The translations under genes were made by a program, and so were the position numbers. Positions 43,451-52,902 of a DNA stretch of 64,000 bases are shown one piece after another. Within the stretch, counting starts at the first letter, position 1, and each line of letters opens with the position of its first letter. The notes under the pieces were generated by a model, which saw nothing but the letters and a program-made list of their open reading frames with translations, was not told the DNA's origin and did not search any database. Source of the stretch: DTU098 sp964498525 (GTDB taxonomy: Bacteria; Bacillota; Desulfotomaculia; Desulfotomaculales; Pelotomaculaceae); contig CAZCGU010000005.1 of assembly GCA_964498525.1 (NCBI GenBank), forward strand, positions 62,001 through 126,000, given 5' to 3'.

Positions 43451-44974
43451 TTAATCCAAAGGCGGGGTTTCCTGGTTCTTCAGGTGGGGAAGGGCGGCGG
43501 TCATACCCAGCAGAAGCCAGAAATAAGTTGACATCATAGGGACCTCGAAAATATTTTCCACCCCGTTGTGCAAAAGCACCCCCAGCAGACCGGCAATTAA
43601 ACCGCCGGCAAGCCCTTTCAAGTAGGGGTCGGTGAGTCTTCTGTACGTGTTCAGGGCGCAGCGCACGCCGTTTAAAAGAAGCCAGGCCAGGGCGGCAATA
43701 CCGATCAGGCCGGTCTCCGCAGCTGTTTTCAAGTAAAAGTTATCCACGTAATTGCTGCTGGGAATGTGACGGGCCGCCACGGCCCCCCCGAAACGGCCGA
43801 ATCCTTCCCCGGTCAGCGGGTTATTCTTAACCTTGTTGATGGCCATGTTCCAGCGGGCCACCCGCCCCGCCCGGGTGCTGCTGATAAGATAGGCCGGGGA
43901 AAGCAGGTAACCGATGCGGTCGGCTATCCCGGGGATAAATTTGGGGGCGGTATAGGCCGCCAGGGCCAGGCCCAGGAGAATCCGCCAGTTGTAAATCAGG
44001 CCGTAAATGATCAGCGCTCCTGCCATGGCCAGCCAGGCGCCGCGGGAAAAGGTAAAGATCAGGCTTAGCGCCATAGGCGCCAGGCAGAGGGCGTACAAAT
44101 ATTTTCGGGCCCTGCCCCGGGCGGAAAGCATTTGACTTAAGGTTACCGGCAGCAGCAGCACCAGGAAGCTGCCCAGGACGTTGGGGCTGCCCACGATGGA
44201 AAAAACCCTGGTCCGGACGGTTTCCGTGCTATCCACCCAGTTTTCCGGAATGGGGACCCCGATAATGTACTGATAGACGCCGTGCAGCGCCACCAGCGTG
44301 CCCAGGATCACCAGCCAGTTGATCAGGGCCCGGGCCTGGTCTTTATTCAGCAGGAGATTGCTGCCGATAAAAAACCACAGCAGGTATTCGAGGTAGACCC
44401 TGAGACCCTCCAGGGCAATGCCTGGATTAGGGGAGCGAACCAGGAACAGGAAGATCGCCACGGCCGCGTAAAGGCAGATGGGGAAATCCAGGGGCGTCAG
44501 GCGGTAGGTCAGTTTACCCCGCAGGGCCATTTGGACCGGCCAGGCCAGGAAGATCAGGATCAGCAAAAGTTCATCCCAGTTGCCCGCCCAGAAAGCGGTT
44601 GCCGGGGAGCGCCGCAGGACGAAATCTATAATAATATACGAAAAAGCAAGCCAGAGCAGCGTTTCCACCCGGATTCCGGCTGCACTGCGCAGGACTGTAC
44701 TGCCTTCGAGATAGGGATGGGGCTTTAAGTTCAGGATCAGGCTGCTGGGAATACCCCGCCGGATGGCTGCCCCCGCCAGTTCCAGGGGGCGGGCCAGCAG
44801 GGCGCCCCCTGCGGCGAACGCCCTGCCCGTCAGCGAGCATCTCACCGCTTCCTGCCGGCTGTACCGGGCGGTACCATAAAACCACCTGCAAAAGACGCTT
44901 TGCCGCCAGGCCAGTCCCGCCCCCGCGGCGAGGCGGCCCGTCAGGCTCTCCCGCCAGATCTGCGCTCTGCTCAA
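43451..44974 (-). CDS. O-antigen ligase/polymerase-like (Wzy_C) membrane protein
   Basis: A 507-residue polytopic protein with about 11 membrane segments in the second and third quarters. It has the Wzy_C loop motif (GSPNVLGSFLVLLLPVTLSQ; FTFSRGAWLAMAGALIIYGL; NPLTGEGFGRFGGAVA; YLKTAAETGLIGIAALAWLL). This is the pattern of WaaL/Wzy/TuaE proteins that polymerise or ligate lipid-linked glycans. The TTG start at 44974 has GGAGG 6 bases upstream. It is divergent from the glycosyltransferase pair. A role in polymerising the secondary wall polymer is likely from context. Confidence 0.88.
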   Translation of the reverse strand: MSRAQIWRESLTGRLAAGAGLAWRQSVFCRWFYGTARYSRQEAVRCSLTGRAFAAGGALLARPLELAGAAIRRGIPSSLILNLKPHPYLEGSTVLRSAAGIRVETLLWLAFSYIIIDFVLRRSPATAFWAGNWDELLLILIFLAWPVQMALRGKLTYRLTPLDFPICLYAAVAIFLFLVRSPNPGIALEGLRVYLEYLLWFFIGSNLLLNKDQARALINWLVILGTLVALHGVYQYIIGVPIPENWVDSTETVRTRVFSIVGSPNVLGSFLVLLLPVTLSQMLSARGRARKYLYALCLAPMALSLIFTFSRGAWLAMAGALIIYGLIYNWRILLGLALAAYTAPKFIPGIADRIGYLLSPAYLISSTRAGRVARWNMAINKVKNNPLTGEGFGRFGGAVAARHIPSSNYVDNFYLKTAAETGLIGIAALAWLLLNGVRCALNTYRRLTDPYLKGLAGGLIAGLLGVLLHNGVENIFEVPMMSTYFWLLLGMTAALPHLKNQETPPLD

Positions 44975-45163
44975 GAGAATCCTCCTTTAAACGCAATTCT
45001 TTTATATTATAAAGCAAAGCCGCCCGGAAATCTACCGGATTTGCAGCTTCTTCACGGGCTGGTTGAGGCCAAAGGCCGCATCGGGGGGGCAGTCCCAAAT
45101 ATTCCTTGTTAAATACAAGGTAAATTGATAAAATGAGAAAGATTAAGCCGGGGAGGGTTCTCT

Positions 45164-46297
45164 GTGGAACCTTTAAAGGTATTGCATATTATCGGCGGCG
45201 GGGAATTTGGCGGCGCTGAAAGACACATTCTAAATCTGTTCGGCGCGCTGGATCCCAAAGCGGTGGAAATTACCGTGTGCTGCCTTTTCGACAAGCCCTT
45301 TGCGCAAATTGCCTCCAGTGCGGGGATCAGGTCCCTGGCTTTTCCCATGCGCCATAAGGGAGACTTTGGCGTAATTGGAAAACTGGCGGCGCTGATCCTT
45401 AACAACGGCTTTGAGCTGGTCCACACCCATGGTGTCAGGGCCAACTTGCTGGGCCGCCTGGCCGCCAGGCAGGCCGGCAAGAAAAAAGTTATAACCACGG
45501 TGCACAGCCTTTTGGAAAAGGATTACCCGGGTTTCTTTTACCGTCTGGCCAACAGCATGACGGAAAGGCTTACCCGGAGTCTGACGGATCACTTTATTGC
45601 TGTTTCCGGGGGATTGAAAGAACAGCTGGTATCCCAGGGGGTGCCGGAGGAGAAGATAACAGTAATTTACAACGGAATTGTCGCGGAAGAATTTAATCCC
45701 GGACCCAAAGCCGGCAGCATCCATGAAGAATTTGGCCTGGACGCCGCGGCGTCCCTGGTGGGTATCGTGGCGCGCCTGCATCCGGTGAAGGGCCACCGGT
45801 TTTTTCTGGAGGCGGCCCGGGAAGTGCTTCAGCAGCGCCCGGATGTTCATTTTCTGGTTATCGGTGACGGACCGCTGCGCCCTTCCCTGGAGGAACTGGC
45901 CGCCCAACTGGGGATTGCCGGCCGGGTAATCTTTACCGGGTTTGTCGAGGATATCCCTGCCGTAATGAATGAACTTCAACTGCTGGTCATCTCTTCCCTG
46001 TGGGAGGGTTTTGGACTGACGGCCGTAGAGGCCATGGCCCTTGATGTGCCCGTGATATCCACGGAGGCGGGCGGCTTGCCCGAAGTGATCCTGCACGGTG
46101 AAACCGGTTTGCTGGTGCCGCCGGCCAATTCCACGGCCCTGGCCAGGGGGATTGTCTGGATGCTGGATCACCCCGAGGCAGTTGCAGAAATGACCCTTAA
46201 AGCCGGCGTCGCAGTGCGGGAAAAATTTACCGCCGCGGTCATGGCGCGGCGCACCGAGGAATTATACCGCCGCCTGGCGGGGTGGCGCCGCCCATGA
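45164..46297 (+). CDS. Glycosyltransferase, GT4 family
   Basis: A 377-residue GT-B transferase. The N-terminal acceptor domain starts LHIIGGGEFGGAERHILNLF. The donor domain is GIVARLHPVKGHRFFLEAAR, then LVIGDGPLRPSLEELAAQLG and the nucleotide-sugar site LWEGFGLTAVEAMALDVPVI with the E-x7-E motif. GTG 45164 has GGGAGGG upstream. Its stop overlaps the next start by 4 bp (ATGA), so the two transferases are translationally coupled. It is probably soluble or peripheral and would add a sugar to the lipid-linked polymer; donor and acceptor are unknown. Confidence 0.92.
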   Translation: MEPLKVLHIIGGGEFGGAERHILNLFGALDPKAVEITVCCLFDKPFAQIASSAGIRSLAFPMRHKGDFGVIGKLAALILNNGFELVHTHGVRANLLGRLAARQAGKKKVITTVHSLLEKDYPGFFYRLANSMTERLTRSLTDHFIAVSGGLKEQLVSQGVPEEKITVIYNGIVAEEFNPGPKAGSIHEEFGLDAAASLVGIVARLHPVKGHRFFLEAAREVLQQRPDVHFLVIGDGPLRPSLEELAAQLGIAGRVIFTGFVEDIPAVMNELQLLVISSLWEGFGLTAVEAMALDVPVISTEAGGLPEVILHGETGLLVPPANSTALARGIVWMLDHPEAVAEMTLKAGVAVREKFTAAVMARRTEELYRRLAGWRRP

Positions 46298-47466
46298 AGG
46301 AAGAATCCATACTTTGCCTGGCGGCGGCCGGCTGGGCCGGCATGTGGGCCAGGGCCCAACAGTTTATGACTATTTTTGCCCGGTGGGGCAACCGTGTGCT
46401 TTACGTGAATCCGCCGGTAACCTATCTCTCCCCTTTTAAAAACCCCTCCTTACGGGGGCAGGCCGTTGACCGCCTGAGCCAGGTGGACGAAAGGATTTAC
46501 GTCTACACTCCGCCGGTTTTCCTGCCCTTCGGCAATATTTACCGCTCAATCAACCGCCTTAACCAGAGGATTCTCAGTGCGGGCTTGCGCCGGATTTACG
46601 GGAAGCTGGGCTGGGAACCCACCCTGTGCTGGACCTACCTGCCCAACACGGTAGATCTGAGTCTCCCGGGGGAGCCATTCCTGGTTTACGACTGCGCCGA
46701 CGAACACGCGGCCTTTCCCGGGCTGATCCGCAAGGAAACCGTCCACCGGATGGAGCGGGAGCTGTTCCGCCGGGCCGGGCTGTCCCTGACCAGCGCCGGG
46801 GAGCTGTTTCAGCGGAAAAAAGAACAGGCCCCGGATCTCCTGATGGTGCCCAACGGGGCGGCCCTGGAGCATTTTCGCAGCGCCCTGGACCCCGGACTGC
46901 CCGTGCCCCCCGATCTGGACTCCTTGCTCCGGCCGGTAATAGGTTACATCGGGGCGGTAAGCCCCTGGCTGGACCAGGATTTACTGGCTGCCGCGGCCAG
47001 GGCTCACCCGGATTGGACACTGGTTGTAATCGGGCCGGCTGACACCGATACCGGCGCCCTGGCGGCATTTCCCAATATCCGCCTGTTGGGGCACAGGGAT
47101 TACCGCCTGCTGCCCTCCTACCTGAAGGGGTTTGACGCCACCGTGATTCCCTTCCGGATCAACGAGCTAACCAGGGGGGTCAACCCTGTGAAGCTATACG
47201 AATATCTTGCCGCAGGCAAGCCGGTTGTTTCCACCGGCCTTCCCGAAGTGCGGGCCTTCGGGGAAGTGGTATCCCTGGCCGGCACCCCGGATGAATTTGT
47301 GCAAAGGCTGGAAGAGGAACTGGCCGGGGATTCGCCGGAAAAAATTGCTGCGCGTTTGAAGGTTGCCGGGGAACACTCCTGGGAGGCCAGGGCCGGCGTT
47401 GTGGCGGAACAAATTGCGCGACGCCGGGGCCGGGCGGACCGGAACAGCAACCAGGCCGGAAACTAG
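46294..47466 (+). CDS. Glycosyltransferase, TuaH/GT1-like
   Basis: A 390-residue GT-B-type transferase. The N-terminus (WAGMWARAQQFMTIFARWGN, VLYVNPPVTYLSPF) is that of the TuaH-like family (teichuronic acid synthesis). The C-terminal donor half has IGYIGAVSPWLDQDLLAAAA and VNPVKLYEYLAAGKPVVSTG. ATG 46294 lies in the ATGA overlap with the preceding gene. Together with TagO, TagA, LCP and the Wzy-like protein it belongs to the wall-polymer pathway. The exact sugar is not readable from sequence. Confidence 0.88.
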   Translation: MKEESILCLAAAGWAGMWARAQQFMTIFARWGNRVLYVNPPVTYLSPFKNPSLRGQAVDRLSQVDERIYVYTPPVFLPFGNIYRSINRLNQRILSAGLRRIYGKLGWEPTLCWTYLPNTVDLSLPGEPFLVYDCADEHAAFPGLIRKETVHRMERELFRRAGLSLTSAGELFQRKKEQAPDLLMVPNGAALEHFRSALDPGLPVPPDLDSLLRPVIGYIGAVSPWLDQDLLAAAARAHPDWTLVVIGPADTDTGALAAFPNIRLLGHRDYRLLPSYLKGFDATVIPFRINELTRGVNPVKLYEYLAAGKPVVSTGLPEVRAFGEVVSLAGTPDEFVQRLEEELAGDSPEKIAARLKVAGEHSWEARAGVVAEQIARRRGRADRNSNQAGN

Positions 47467-47816
47467 CCGGGAAATCCCCGCCGGCGCCGGCAAACAGCCT
47501 GCTTGGGTTCAAAAGTATTTGGCGGCCGCTCCGCTAGCGCGGGGCAAATAACAGACCCGGGGTCCCGGACCGGTGTTGAACTTTTTTGTTTTTGCCCTCG
47601 TTGGTTCCGGCGAGCAGCAGACCCGGGCTCTCCTTTGCGGAAGCGGCAGAACGGGTTGCAACCCTGCCGGAAGCTCCGCCGCCGCTGACATTTCCCGCCG
47701 GCGCCGGCAAAAAAGCAGGCCCCGGGGGGCCTGCTTTGTGCGGTCAAAGAAAACTTGCGGATAGCTCCTTTTGGTTTGCCATAAAGATAAAACCCGGCGG
47801 AAATTATTAAATTTTA
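47467..47816. other. GC-rich intergenic region with a duplicated segment and terminator
   Basis: No supported gene. CCCGCCGGCGCCGGCAAA occurs at both ends (about 47474 and 47694), and CAGACCCGGG recurs internally, so the region may be a diverged tandem duplication. AAAGCAGGCC/GGCCTGCTTT (47712-47737) could terminate either converging transcript. Confidence 0.5.
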
Positions 47817-48296
47817 TTATTCGACCAGAACGTCCAGGATCATTCCTTTGAAGTCGTAATCCAGGGACTTGATATAATAGTCCTTGCTGCTCCTGATTTC
47901 CTGACCGCCCAGGTTGATGACCCCACCGGAAATGACTGTTTTACCCTCCACCACAACAACAAGATCTTTCAGGTAGGGGTCGTAGGCTTCAACCCGCCGG
48001 CCCTGGCTGTCGGTGGTAATCATGTAGGCCGGCCTGATTTCGATCTTCTTGATGACTACATCGGTAAAGCTGGAACCGGAAACCATTCTGTCCCCGACCT
48101 CAATACCAGTGAGCATCTCCGGCCGGAGCGAAGTGGCCAGTATTGTTGCCTGGACAGTCCTGGCAGTGCCGCTGCCGCCCCGTTCCTTCATTTTATAGGC
48201 TGCCCCTCCGATAACCAGAAGTATTGCCGCCACCACCAGCAGGTCTATGATATTGATCAAACCAAAAAGCTTTCCCTTTTCGTCTATTAACTTCAT
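47817..48296 (-). CDS. DUF4330-family membrane-anchored protein
   Basis: A 159-residue protein with one N-terminal membrane helix after LIDEKGKLFGLINIIDLLVV and an extracytoplasmic beta-rich domain (about 50-159). This is the standard layout of DUF4330 proteins found near polysaccharide genes in clostridia and cyanobacteria. Biochemical role unknown. The ATG at 48296 has a GGGGAC site upstream. It converges with the glycosyltransferase pair and is divergent from fabZ. Confidence 0.85.
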   Translation of the reverse strand: MKLIDEKGKLFGLINIIDLLVVAAILLVIGGAAYKMKERGGSGTARTVQATILATSLRPEMLTGIEVGDRMVSGSSFTDVVIKKIEIRPAYMITTDSQGRRVEAYDPYLKDLVVVVEGKTVISGGVINLGGQEIRSSKDYYIKSLDYDFKGMILDVLVE

Positions 48297-48602
48297 GCCC
48301 GTCCCCCTTCAAACATCCTTATTACAATATAAATCAATTTACCCTGTATTTCAACTTGAAGTTGATTGGGAGGGCTCTCTTTATCGGGAACCGCTTGCAG
48401 TTATTTTTATTAATACCCCGTAATACCCTGTTTCCTCTGCTTAAATCTTACACTCACCTGCTATTAATTTACAGCAAAAGATTGCCTCCGTTGAAAAATG
48501 GGGTTTTCATCTGCTGCTAAAAGTCTATAATAATATAAAGGCCTTTCTAAAGTTGATCGAATTAGCAAGTCAGTTGTTTAATCCTGAAGGGGGGCAGTAC
48601 CT

Positions 48603-49028
48603 TTGTTGGATGTTAATAAAATTCGGGAAATAATACCCCACCGTTACCCGTTTTTACTGGTGGACAGGATCATTTCCGTGGAAGACGGCCGCAAGGCTGT
48701 GGGTATAAAAAACGTCAGCGCCAACGAGCCTTTTTTTCAGGGGCATTTTCCGGATTATCCGGTTATGCCCGGGGTTTTAATCATTGAAGCTATGGCCCAG
48801 GTGGGAGCAGTGGCAATTCTGAAGATGCCGGAATTTGCAGGGAAGATTGCCCTGTTCGCCGGGATCGACAAGGCCCGCTTCCGGCGGCAGGTGGTTCCCG
48901 GCGATCAGCTCCGGATTGAGGCCGAAGTTTTGAAACTCCGCGGCCGTGTCGGAAAGAGTATCTGTACGGCCTCCGTGGACGGGGAAGTTGCCGCCGAGGC
49001 CCAGTTAATGTTTGCGATTCAACAATAG
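48603..49028 (+). CDS. fabZ: 3-hydroxyacyl-ACP dehydratase FabZ
   Basis: A 141-residue hot-dog enzyme of fatty-acid synthesis that dehydrates 3-hydroxyacyl-ACP. Catalytic His48 (FFQGHFPDYPVMPG) and Glu62 (LIIEAMAQVGA) are present, as is the N-terminal HRYPFLLVDRI. Length is typical. The TTG start follows AAGGGGGG. It stands alone in a wall-polymer neighbourhood, as is common in Firmicutes where fabZ lies near murA or mbl. No lpx genes are present, so it serves lipid synthesis rather than lipid A. Confidence 0.95.
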   Translation: MLDVNKIREIIPHRYPFLLVDRIISVEDGRKAVGIKNVSANEPFFQGHFPDYPVMPGVLIIEAMAQVGAVAILKMPEFAGKIALFAGIDKARFRRQVVPGDQLRIEAEVLKLRGRVGKSICTASVDGEVAAEAQLMFAIQQ

Positions 49029-49211
49029 TTGCGGTCAATTTGACGAAAATAAGGTTTACAAAGAGTAATATGGTGTTAAATAGGTTTAGCTGCTTTTTAA
49101 TCAGTCATTTAGCCCGAATCTAGCCGGTTTGCCCATTGTAACCTGTAGCCGGTATGCGATACAATAATCTATGGTATCCTTGCTTGTACATGCCTTTCTG
49201 GAGGGTTGCGT

Positions 49212-50303
49212 GTGGAGATGCCTGTAATGGCCGTGCTTCTGGCTTTCGGGTTAGCCCTGGTGATTACTCCGCTGGTCAGGAAATGGGCCTTCAAGTGCGG
49301 CGCCCTGGATCGGCCCAACCAGAGAAAAGTGCATCATAAGGTAATGCCCAGGTTGGGCGGGTTGGCTATTTTTATCAGCTTTCTGGCAGCTGTCCTGATT
49401 ACCCGGGAAATTACCTTGCAGGTGGCGGGCCTCCTTACGGGTGGCTTTTTGATCATTCTGCTGGGATTTCTGGACGACACCAAGGGTTTGTCCCCCAGGC
49501 TCAAGCTGGCCGGTCAGGTGATTGCCGCCTGCGCCGTAATACCCTTTGGCCTGGAAGTGAGCTTTTTAACGAACCCCCTTTCCGAAGAACCTCTCTTGCT
49601 GGGGATTTTAAGCATTCCCGTAACTGTTCTCTGGATTGTATCCGTTACCAATGCGGTGAACCTTATTGATGGTTTGGACGGGCTGGCCGGCGGGGTTACC
49701 TGTATCGCCTCCTTGACCCTGGCTGCCGTGGTCTGCATTGAAATGTATCAGTCAGCCAGTTCCCCGGCCCAGTGGGAGGCTGTTGTTCTGGCTTTGATTC
49801 TGGCGGCCGCTGTATTGGGCTTTTTGCGTTATAATTTTTACCCGGCCAGGATATTCCTGGGGGATACAGGCTCCATGTACCTCGGGTTCAGCATTGCCGT
49901 CCTGTCCGTTATGGGATTGGCCAAAAGCGCAACTTTTATTTCCGTCATTATACCTGTTGTTATTCTGGGCATACCCCTCCTCGACACCGTATTTGCTATC
50001 CTCAGGCGCTACCTGGGGCAAAAACCCATCTTCCAGCCGGACCGGGAGCACCTCCATCATCGGCTGATGCAGATGGGAATGAGCCACCGGCAGGCTGTAT
50101 TAAGTATTTATGCGGTCAGCCTGGTACTTGGTTTGAGCGCTATTATTCTGACCCTGATGACAACCAAGCAGGCCGCTATTTTTCTAGTGGTTTTATCCAC
50201 AATTGTTCTGGTGGCCGCCAACAAGATCGGGGTCACCCGGGCCGGGAGCCGGGCGCCGTATATAACCCACCCGAATAAGCAGCAGCGGTCCTCGCGTATG
50301 TAG
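49212..50303 (+). CDS. tagO: Undecaprenyl-phosphate GlcNAc-1-phosphate transferase (TagO/WecA)
   Basis: A ~363-residue polytopic enzyme (about 11 membrane segments) that starts wall-polymer synthesis by moving GlcNAc-1-P from UDP-GlcNAc to undecaprenyl phosphate. The signature motifs are present: KVHHKVMPRLGGLAIF, LLGFLDDTKGLSPRLKLAGQ, NAVNLIDGLDGLAGG (Asp-rich) and NFYPARIFLGDTGSMYLGF, then the His motif REHLHHRLMQMG. The start lies between 49206 and 49218; GTG 49212 has GGAGGG 4 bases upstream and ATG 49218 is also possible. Followed by galU. Confidence 0.93.
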   Translation: MEMPVMAVLLAFGLALVITPLVRKWAFKCGALDRPNQRKVHHKVMPRLGGLAIFISFLAAVLITREITLQVAGLLTGGFLIILLGFLDDTKGLSPRLKLAGQVIAACAVIPFGLEVSFLTNPLSEEPLLLGILSIPVTVLWIVSVTNAVNLIDGLDGLAGGVTCIASLTLAAVVCIEMYQSASSPAQWEAVVLALILAAAVLGFLRYNFYPARIFLGDTGSMYLGFSIAVLSVMGLAKSATFISVIIPVVILGIPLLDTVFAILRRYLGQKPIFQPDREHLHHRLMQMGMSHRQAVLSIYAVSLVLGLSAIILTLMTTKQAAIFLVVLSTIVLVAANKIGVTRAGSRAPYITHPNKQQRSSRM

Positions 50304-50372
50304 GGCCGCTGTTAATATATTGGGGTGTTTTGTCGTATTCCCGGAGAAAGTTACGAATCGGGAGGTTATTTA

Positions 50373-51266
50373 ATGAAAAAAGTAAGAAAAGCTGTAATTC
50401 CGGCTGCGGGGCGGGGACTGCGCTTTTTACCGGCCACCAAGGCCCAGCCCAAGGAGATGCTTCCCATTGTAGACAGGCCTGCGATCCAGTACATAATTGA
50501 AGAGGCCCTGGACTCCGGGATTGAGGACATCCTGATTATAACAAGCCAGAACAAGCGATCTATCGAAGATCACTTTGATAAATCCGGGGAACTGGAAAAA
50601 TTGTTAGAAGAACAGGGTAAGCTGGATCTATTGAAAGAGGTGCAGTATACCGGCCGCCTGGCGGACCTGTATTACGTCCGTCAAAAGGAACCCCTCGGCC
50701 TGGGGCATGCTGTTTACTGCGCCAGGCAGTTCATCGGGAATGAGCCCTGCGCGGTGCTCCTGGGGGATGATCTTGTCCGGGGCGCGACGCCCTGCTTAAA
50801 ACAACTGCTGGATTTGTACGAAAAAGTCCAGTCTTCGGTGATTGCCGTCATGGAAGTGCCCGGAGAACAGGTAAACAAGTACGGGATCCTTGATGCGGTG
50901 GAGGAAAGCCCCGGTGTATATAAAATAAGGGATTTGGTGGAAAAACCCCCGGTGGAAAGCGCGCCGTCCCGCCTGGCCATCATGGGCCGCTACATAATTG
51001 AACCGCGCATCTTTTCCATCCTGGCCGAAACCAGGCCCGGCGCCGGCGGGGAAATCCAGCTCACGGACGCCCTGCGGGAGTTGTGCCGGGAACAGGCTGT
51101 TTACGGCCTGGCTTTCCAGGGCCGGCGCTATGATGTGGGGGACAAACTGGGCTACCTGCGGGCTACGGTGGAATTTGCCCTGGAGCGGCCGGATCTGGCC
51201 GAAGAGTTTCGGGAATACCTGCGTGCTGTCTGCCGGGGGCTCTTCCCAGACAGCTTCAATAAATAA
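50373..51266 (+). CDS. galU: UTP-glucose-1-phosphate uridylyltransferase
   Basis: A 297-residue nucleotidyltransferase making UDP-glucose. The N-terminal VRKAVIPAAGRGLRFLPATK carries the nucleotide-binding GxGxRxxPxTK motif. PKEMLPIVDRPAIQYIIEEA, LGLGHAVYCA, LLGDDLV, VEKP and GEIQLTDALREL are standard GalU motifs. ATG 50373 has GGGAGG 8 bases upstream. It feeds the epimerase that follows and, with the phosphoglucomutase at 58331, closes a route from glucose-6-phosphate to UDP-glucose. Confidence 0.95.
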   Translation: MKKVRKAVIPAAGRGLRFLPATKAQPKEMLPIVDRPAIQYIIEEALDSGIEDILIITSQNKRSIEDHFDKSGELEKLLEEQGKLDLLKEVQYTGRLADLYYVRQKEPLGLGHAVYCARQFIGNEPCAVLLGDDLVRGATPCLKQLLDLYEKVQSSVIAVMEVPGEQVNKYGILDAVEESPGVYKIRDLVEKPPVESAPSRLAIMGRYIIEPRIFSILAETRPGAGGEIQLTDALRELCREQAVYGLAFQGRRYDVGDKLGYLRATVEFALERPDLAEEFREYLRAVCRGLFPDSFNK

Positions 51267-51413
51267 GTTGTCTGAAGGTGAATTAATCCATGAAATCGCT
51301 AAAGTTTGAGGCGCCTGAACAGCATTAAATTCAGTAAGGGGCATCAATGATCCACGTATTCTGACGCTCTTCGATGTGTTCGAAGGCGCCAAATTCAGTA
51401 AGGGGGCATCCTG

Positions 51414-52337
51414 TTGAAGGTTATGGTTACGGGGGGGGCCGGGTTCATCGGTTCCCATGTTGTGGATCTGCTTGTTTCCGCGGGTTTTTTCGTTTCGGTG
51501 GTGGACGATCTTTCCACCGGCCGTTTCGAAAATATCAACCCCCGCGTGAACTTTTACCGGGTCAAAGTTGAGGATGCCGGCCTGGAAGAGGTTTTTGCAG
51601 GGGAGCGGCCGGATGTGGTGATTCATCACGCCGCCCAGGCGGGCGTCGGGCGCTCCATGAATGAACCCCTTGCGGACGCGGAAATAAACATCCTGGGCGC
51701 TATCAACCTTTTGGAAAATTGCCGCCGTTACCGGGTGGGCAAAGTCATCTATGCCTCCTCGGCGGCGGTTTACGGGAGCCCGGCTTACCTGCCCGTGGAC
51801 GAGGGGCACCCGTGTGCGCCCCAGTCCAACTACGGCGTTTCCAAGCTTACGGTGGAGCACTACCTGCGGGTTTACCAGGAGGTTTATGGAGTCCGTCATA
51901 CCATCCTGCGCTACGCCAATGTTTTTGGTCCCCGCCAGGACGCCGCCGGTGAGGGCGGAGTGGCGGCTATTTTTATCGATTGCCTGTTGCGAGATAAGCC
52001 GGTAAGGATTTTTGGCGACGGCCGGCAGACCAGGGACTTCATCTACGTCGGGGACGTGGCCCGGGCCAACCTGGCTGCCCTAAACCGGGGCGACGGCGAG
52101 ATCCTCAATGCGAGTACGGGGACCAGCCTGTCGGTAAACGACCTGTTCCGCCTGCTGCAAGGGCTGACCGGCAGTTCTCTGGAGCCGGAGTATGTACCGC
52201 CCAGGCCGGGTGACATCCGGCACAGCTGCCTGGCCAACCAAAAAGCCCGGGAAGCGCTGGAATGGAGCCCCCGCTGCCCGGTGGAGGAAGGACTCCGGCA
52301 AACCCTAAAATCTTACCTTAACCACAACCCCGCTTAA
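51414..52337 (+). CDS. NAD-dependent UDP-sugar epimerase (extended SDR)
   Basis: A 307-residue extended short-chain dehydrogenase. The Rossmann GGAGFIGSHVVDLL binds NAD; the active site has Tyr140 and Lys144 (NYGVSK) with Ser in SSAAVYG. The length and motifs suit UDP-glucose or UDP-GlcNAc 4-epimerase. The TTG start at 51414 follows AGGGGG. Directly upstream, AAATTCAGTAAGGGG occurs twice (51327 and 51391). It probably makes UDP-Gal or UDP-GalNAc from galU product for the wall polymer. Confidence 0.92.
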   Translation: MKVMVTGGAGFIGSHVVDLLVSAGFFVSVVDDLSTGRFENINPRVNFYRVKVEDAGLEEVFAGERPDVVIHHAAQAGVGRSMNEPLADAEINILGAINLLENCRRYRVGKVIYASSAAVYGSPAYLPVDEGHPCAPQSNYGVSKLTVEHYLRVYQEVYGVRHTILRYANVFGPRQDAAGEGGVAAIFIDCLLRDKPVRIFGDGRQTRDFIYVGDVARANLAALNRGDGEILNASTGTSLSVNDLFRLLQGLTGSSLEPEYVPPRPGDIRHSCLANQKAREALEWSPRCPVEEGLRQTLKSYLNHNPA

Positions 52338-52439
52338 GCCCCGGGACAAGGGGACAGGTCCCTTGTCCCACCCGGCTTTGCGCGGGTGGTGGGATATAGT
52401 CCCGGTCAGGGGGACGCCACAGGGACGCAGAGGGACACA

Positions 52440-52646
52440 GGGACAGGTCCCTTGTCCCGGCAAACTTTGTGTAACATTAAAAGGGATTACCGTGTGCCCT
52501 CACCTGGTAATCCTTTTTCAGTCCATTTAGCGGTCCTTCCCCCCTCTTTTTATTGGTGCTGGCAGCCGGTGGTTTCCGGCTTTTGTAGGACCTGGCCGGT
52601 TCTTTGATCTTTCGAGTGGGACAGGGGACCTGTCCCCTTGTCCCAC
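52440..52646 (-). mobile_element. Palindrome-bounded repeat cassette, copy 1
   Basis: About 207 bp bounded by GGGACAGGTCCCTTGTCCC and a longer palindrome with GGGGACCTGTCCCC. Inside, read on the minus strand, is a coding remnant RKIKEPARSYKSRKPPAAS that matches the end of the intact small gene at 57823. A terminator hairpin (52479-52517) and a short conserved stretch GGCAAACTTTGTGTAACATT follow. The same order occurs in copy 2 (57597-57748). No transposase is present. Confidence 0.65.
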
Positions 52647-52771
52647 TCAGGGGTGCAGGGTCAGGGCGGGACGCAGTCCGGGATAGGGTGACGCATCCCT
52701 GCCGTATTTTTCTGCAAACAACTGCAACCTCTCCTTTTATGTTAGCTAATGAAGGTATGGTTGTATTTTTT

Positions 52772-52803
52772 GCCGGCCCTGCAAAGATGGGCCGGCTTTC
52801 TTT
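52772..52803 (+). terminator. Hairpin terminator upstream of blaI
   Basis: An 8-bp stem GCCGGCCC / GGGCCGGC with a 9-base loop is followed by TTTCTTTG. Confidence 0.7.
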
Positions 52804-52864
52804 GTTGTGACCAGGCATAAGATAGCCAATTGCAGCCGGCGCTCCCCAAATAATTCACATACTG

Positions 52865-52893
52865 TTGACAAATATGGTCTATCATGATAGACT
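52865..52893 (+). promoter_or_regulatory. blaI-type promoter with overlapping operator
   Basis: -35 TTGACA (52865-52870), a 17-bp spacer and a weak -10 TAGACT (52888-52893). A perfect 16-bp palindrome GTCTATCATGATAGAC (52877-52892) covers the -10 region. Confidence 0.75.
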
Positions 52894-52902
52894 CAAGCTG
52901 TG

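Noticed and set aside
45230..46171. 313-residue frame antisense to the GT4 glycosyltransferase
   Set aside because: Opposes a strong plus-strand gene with complete GT4 motifs.
50796..51899. Long minus-strand frame across galU and the epimerase
   Set aside because: It overlaps two clear genes with catalytic motifs on the plus strand and shows no family features.
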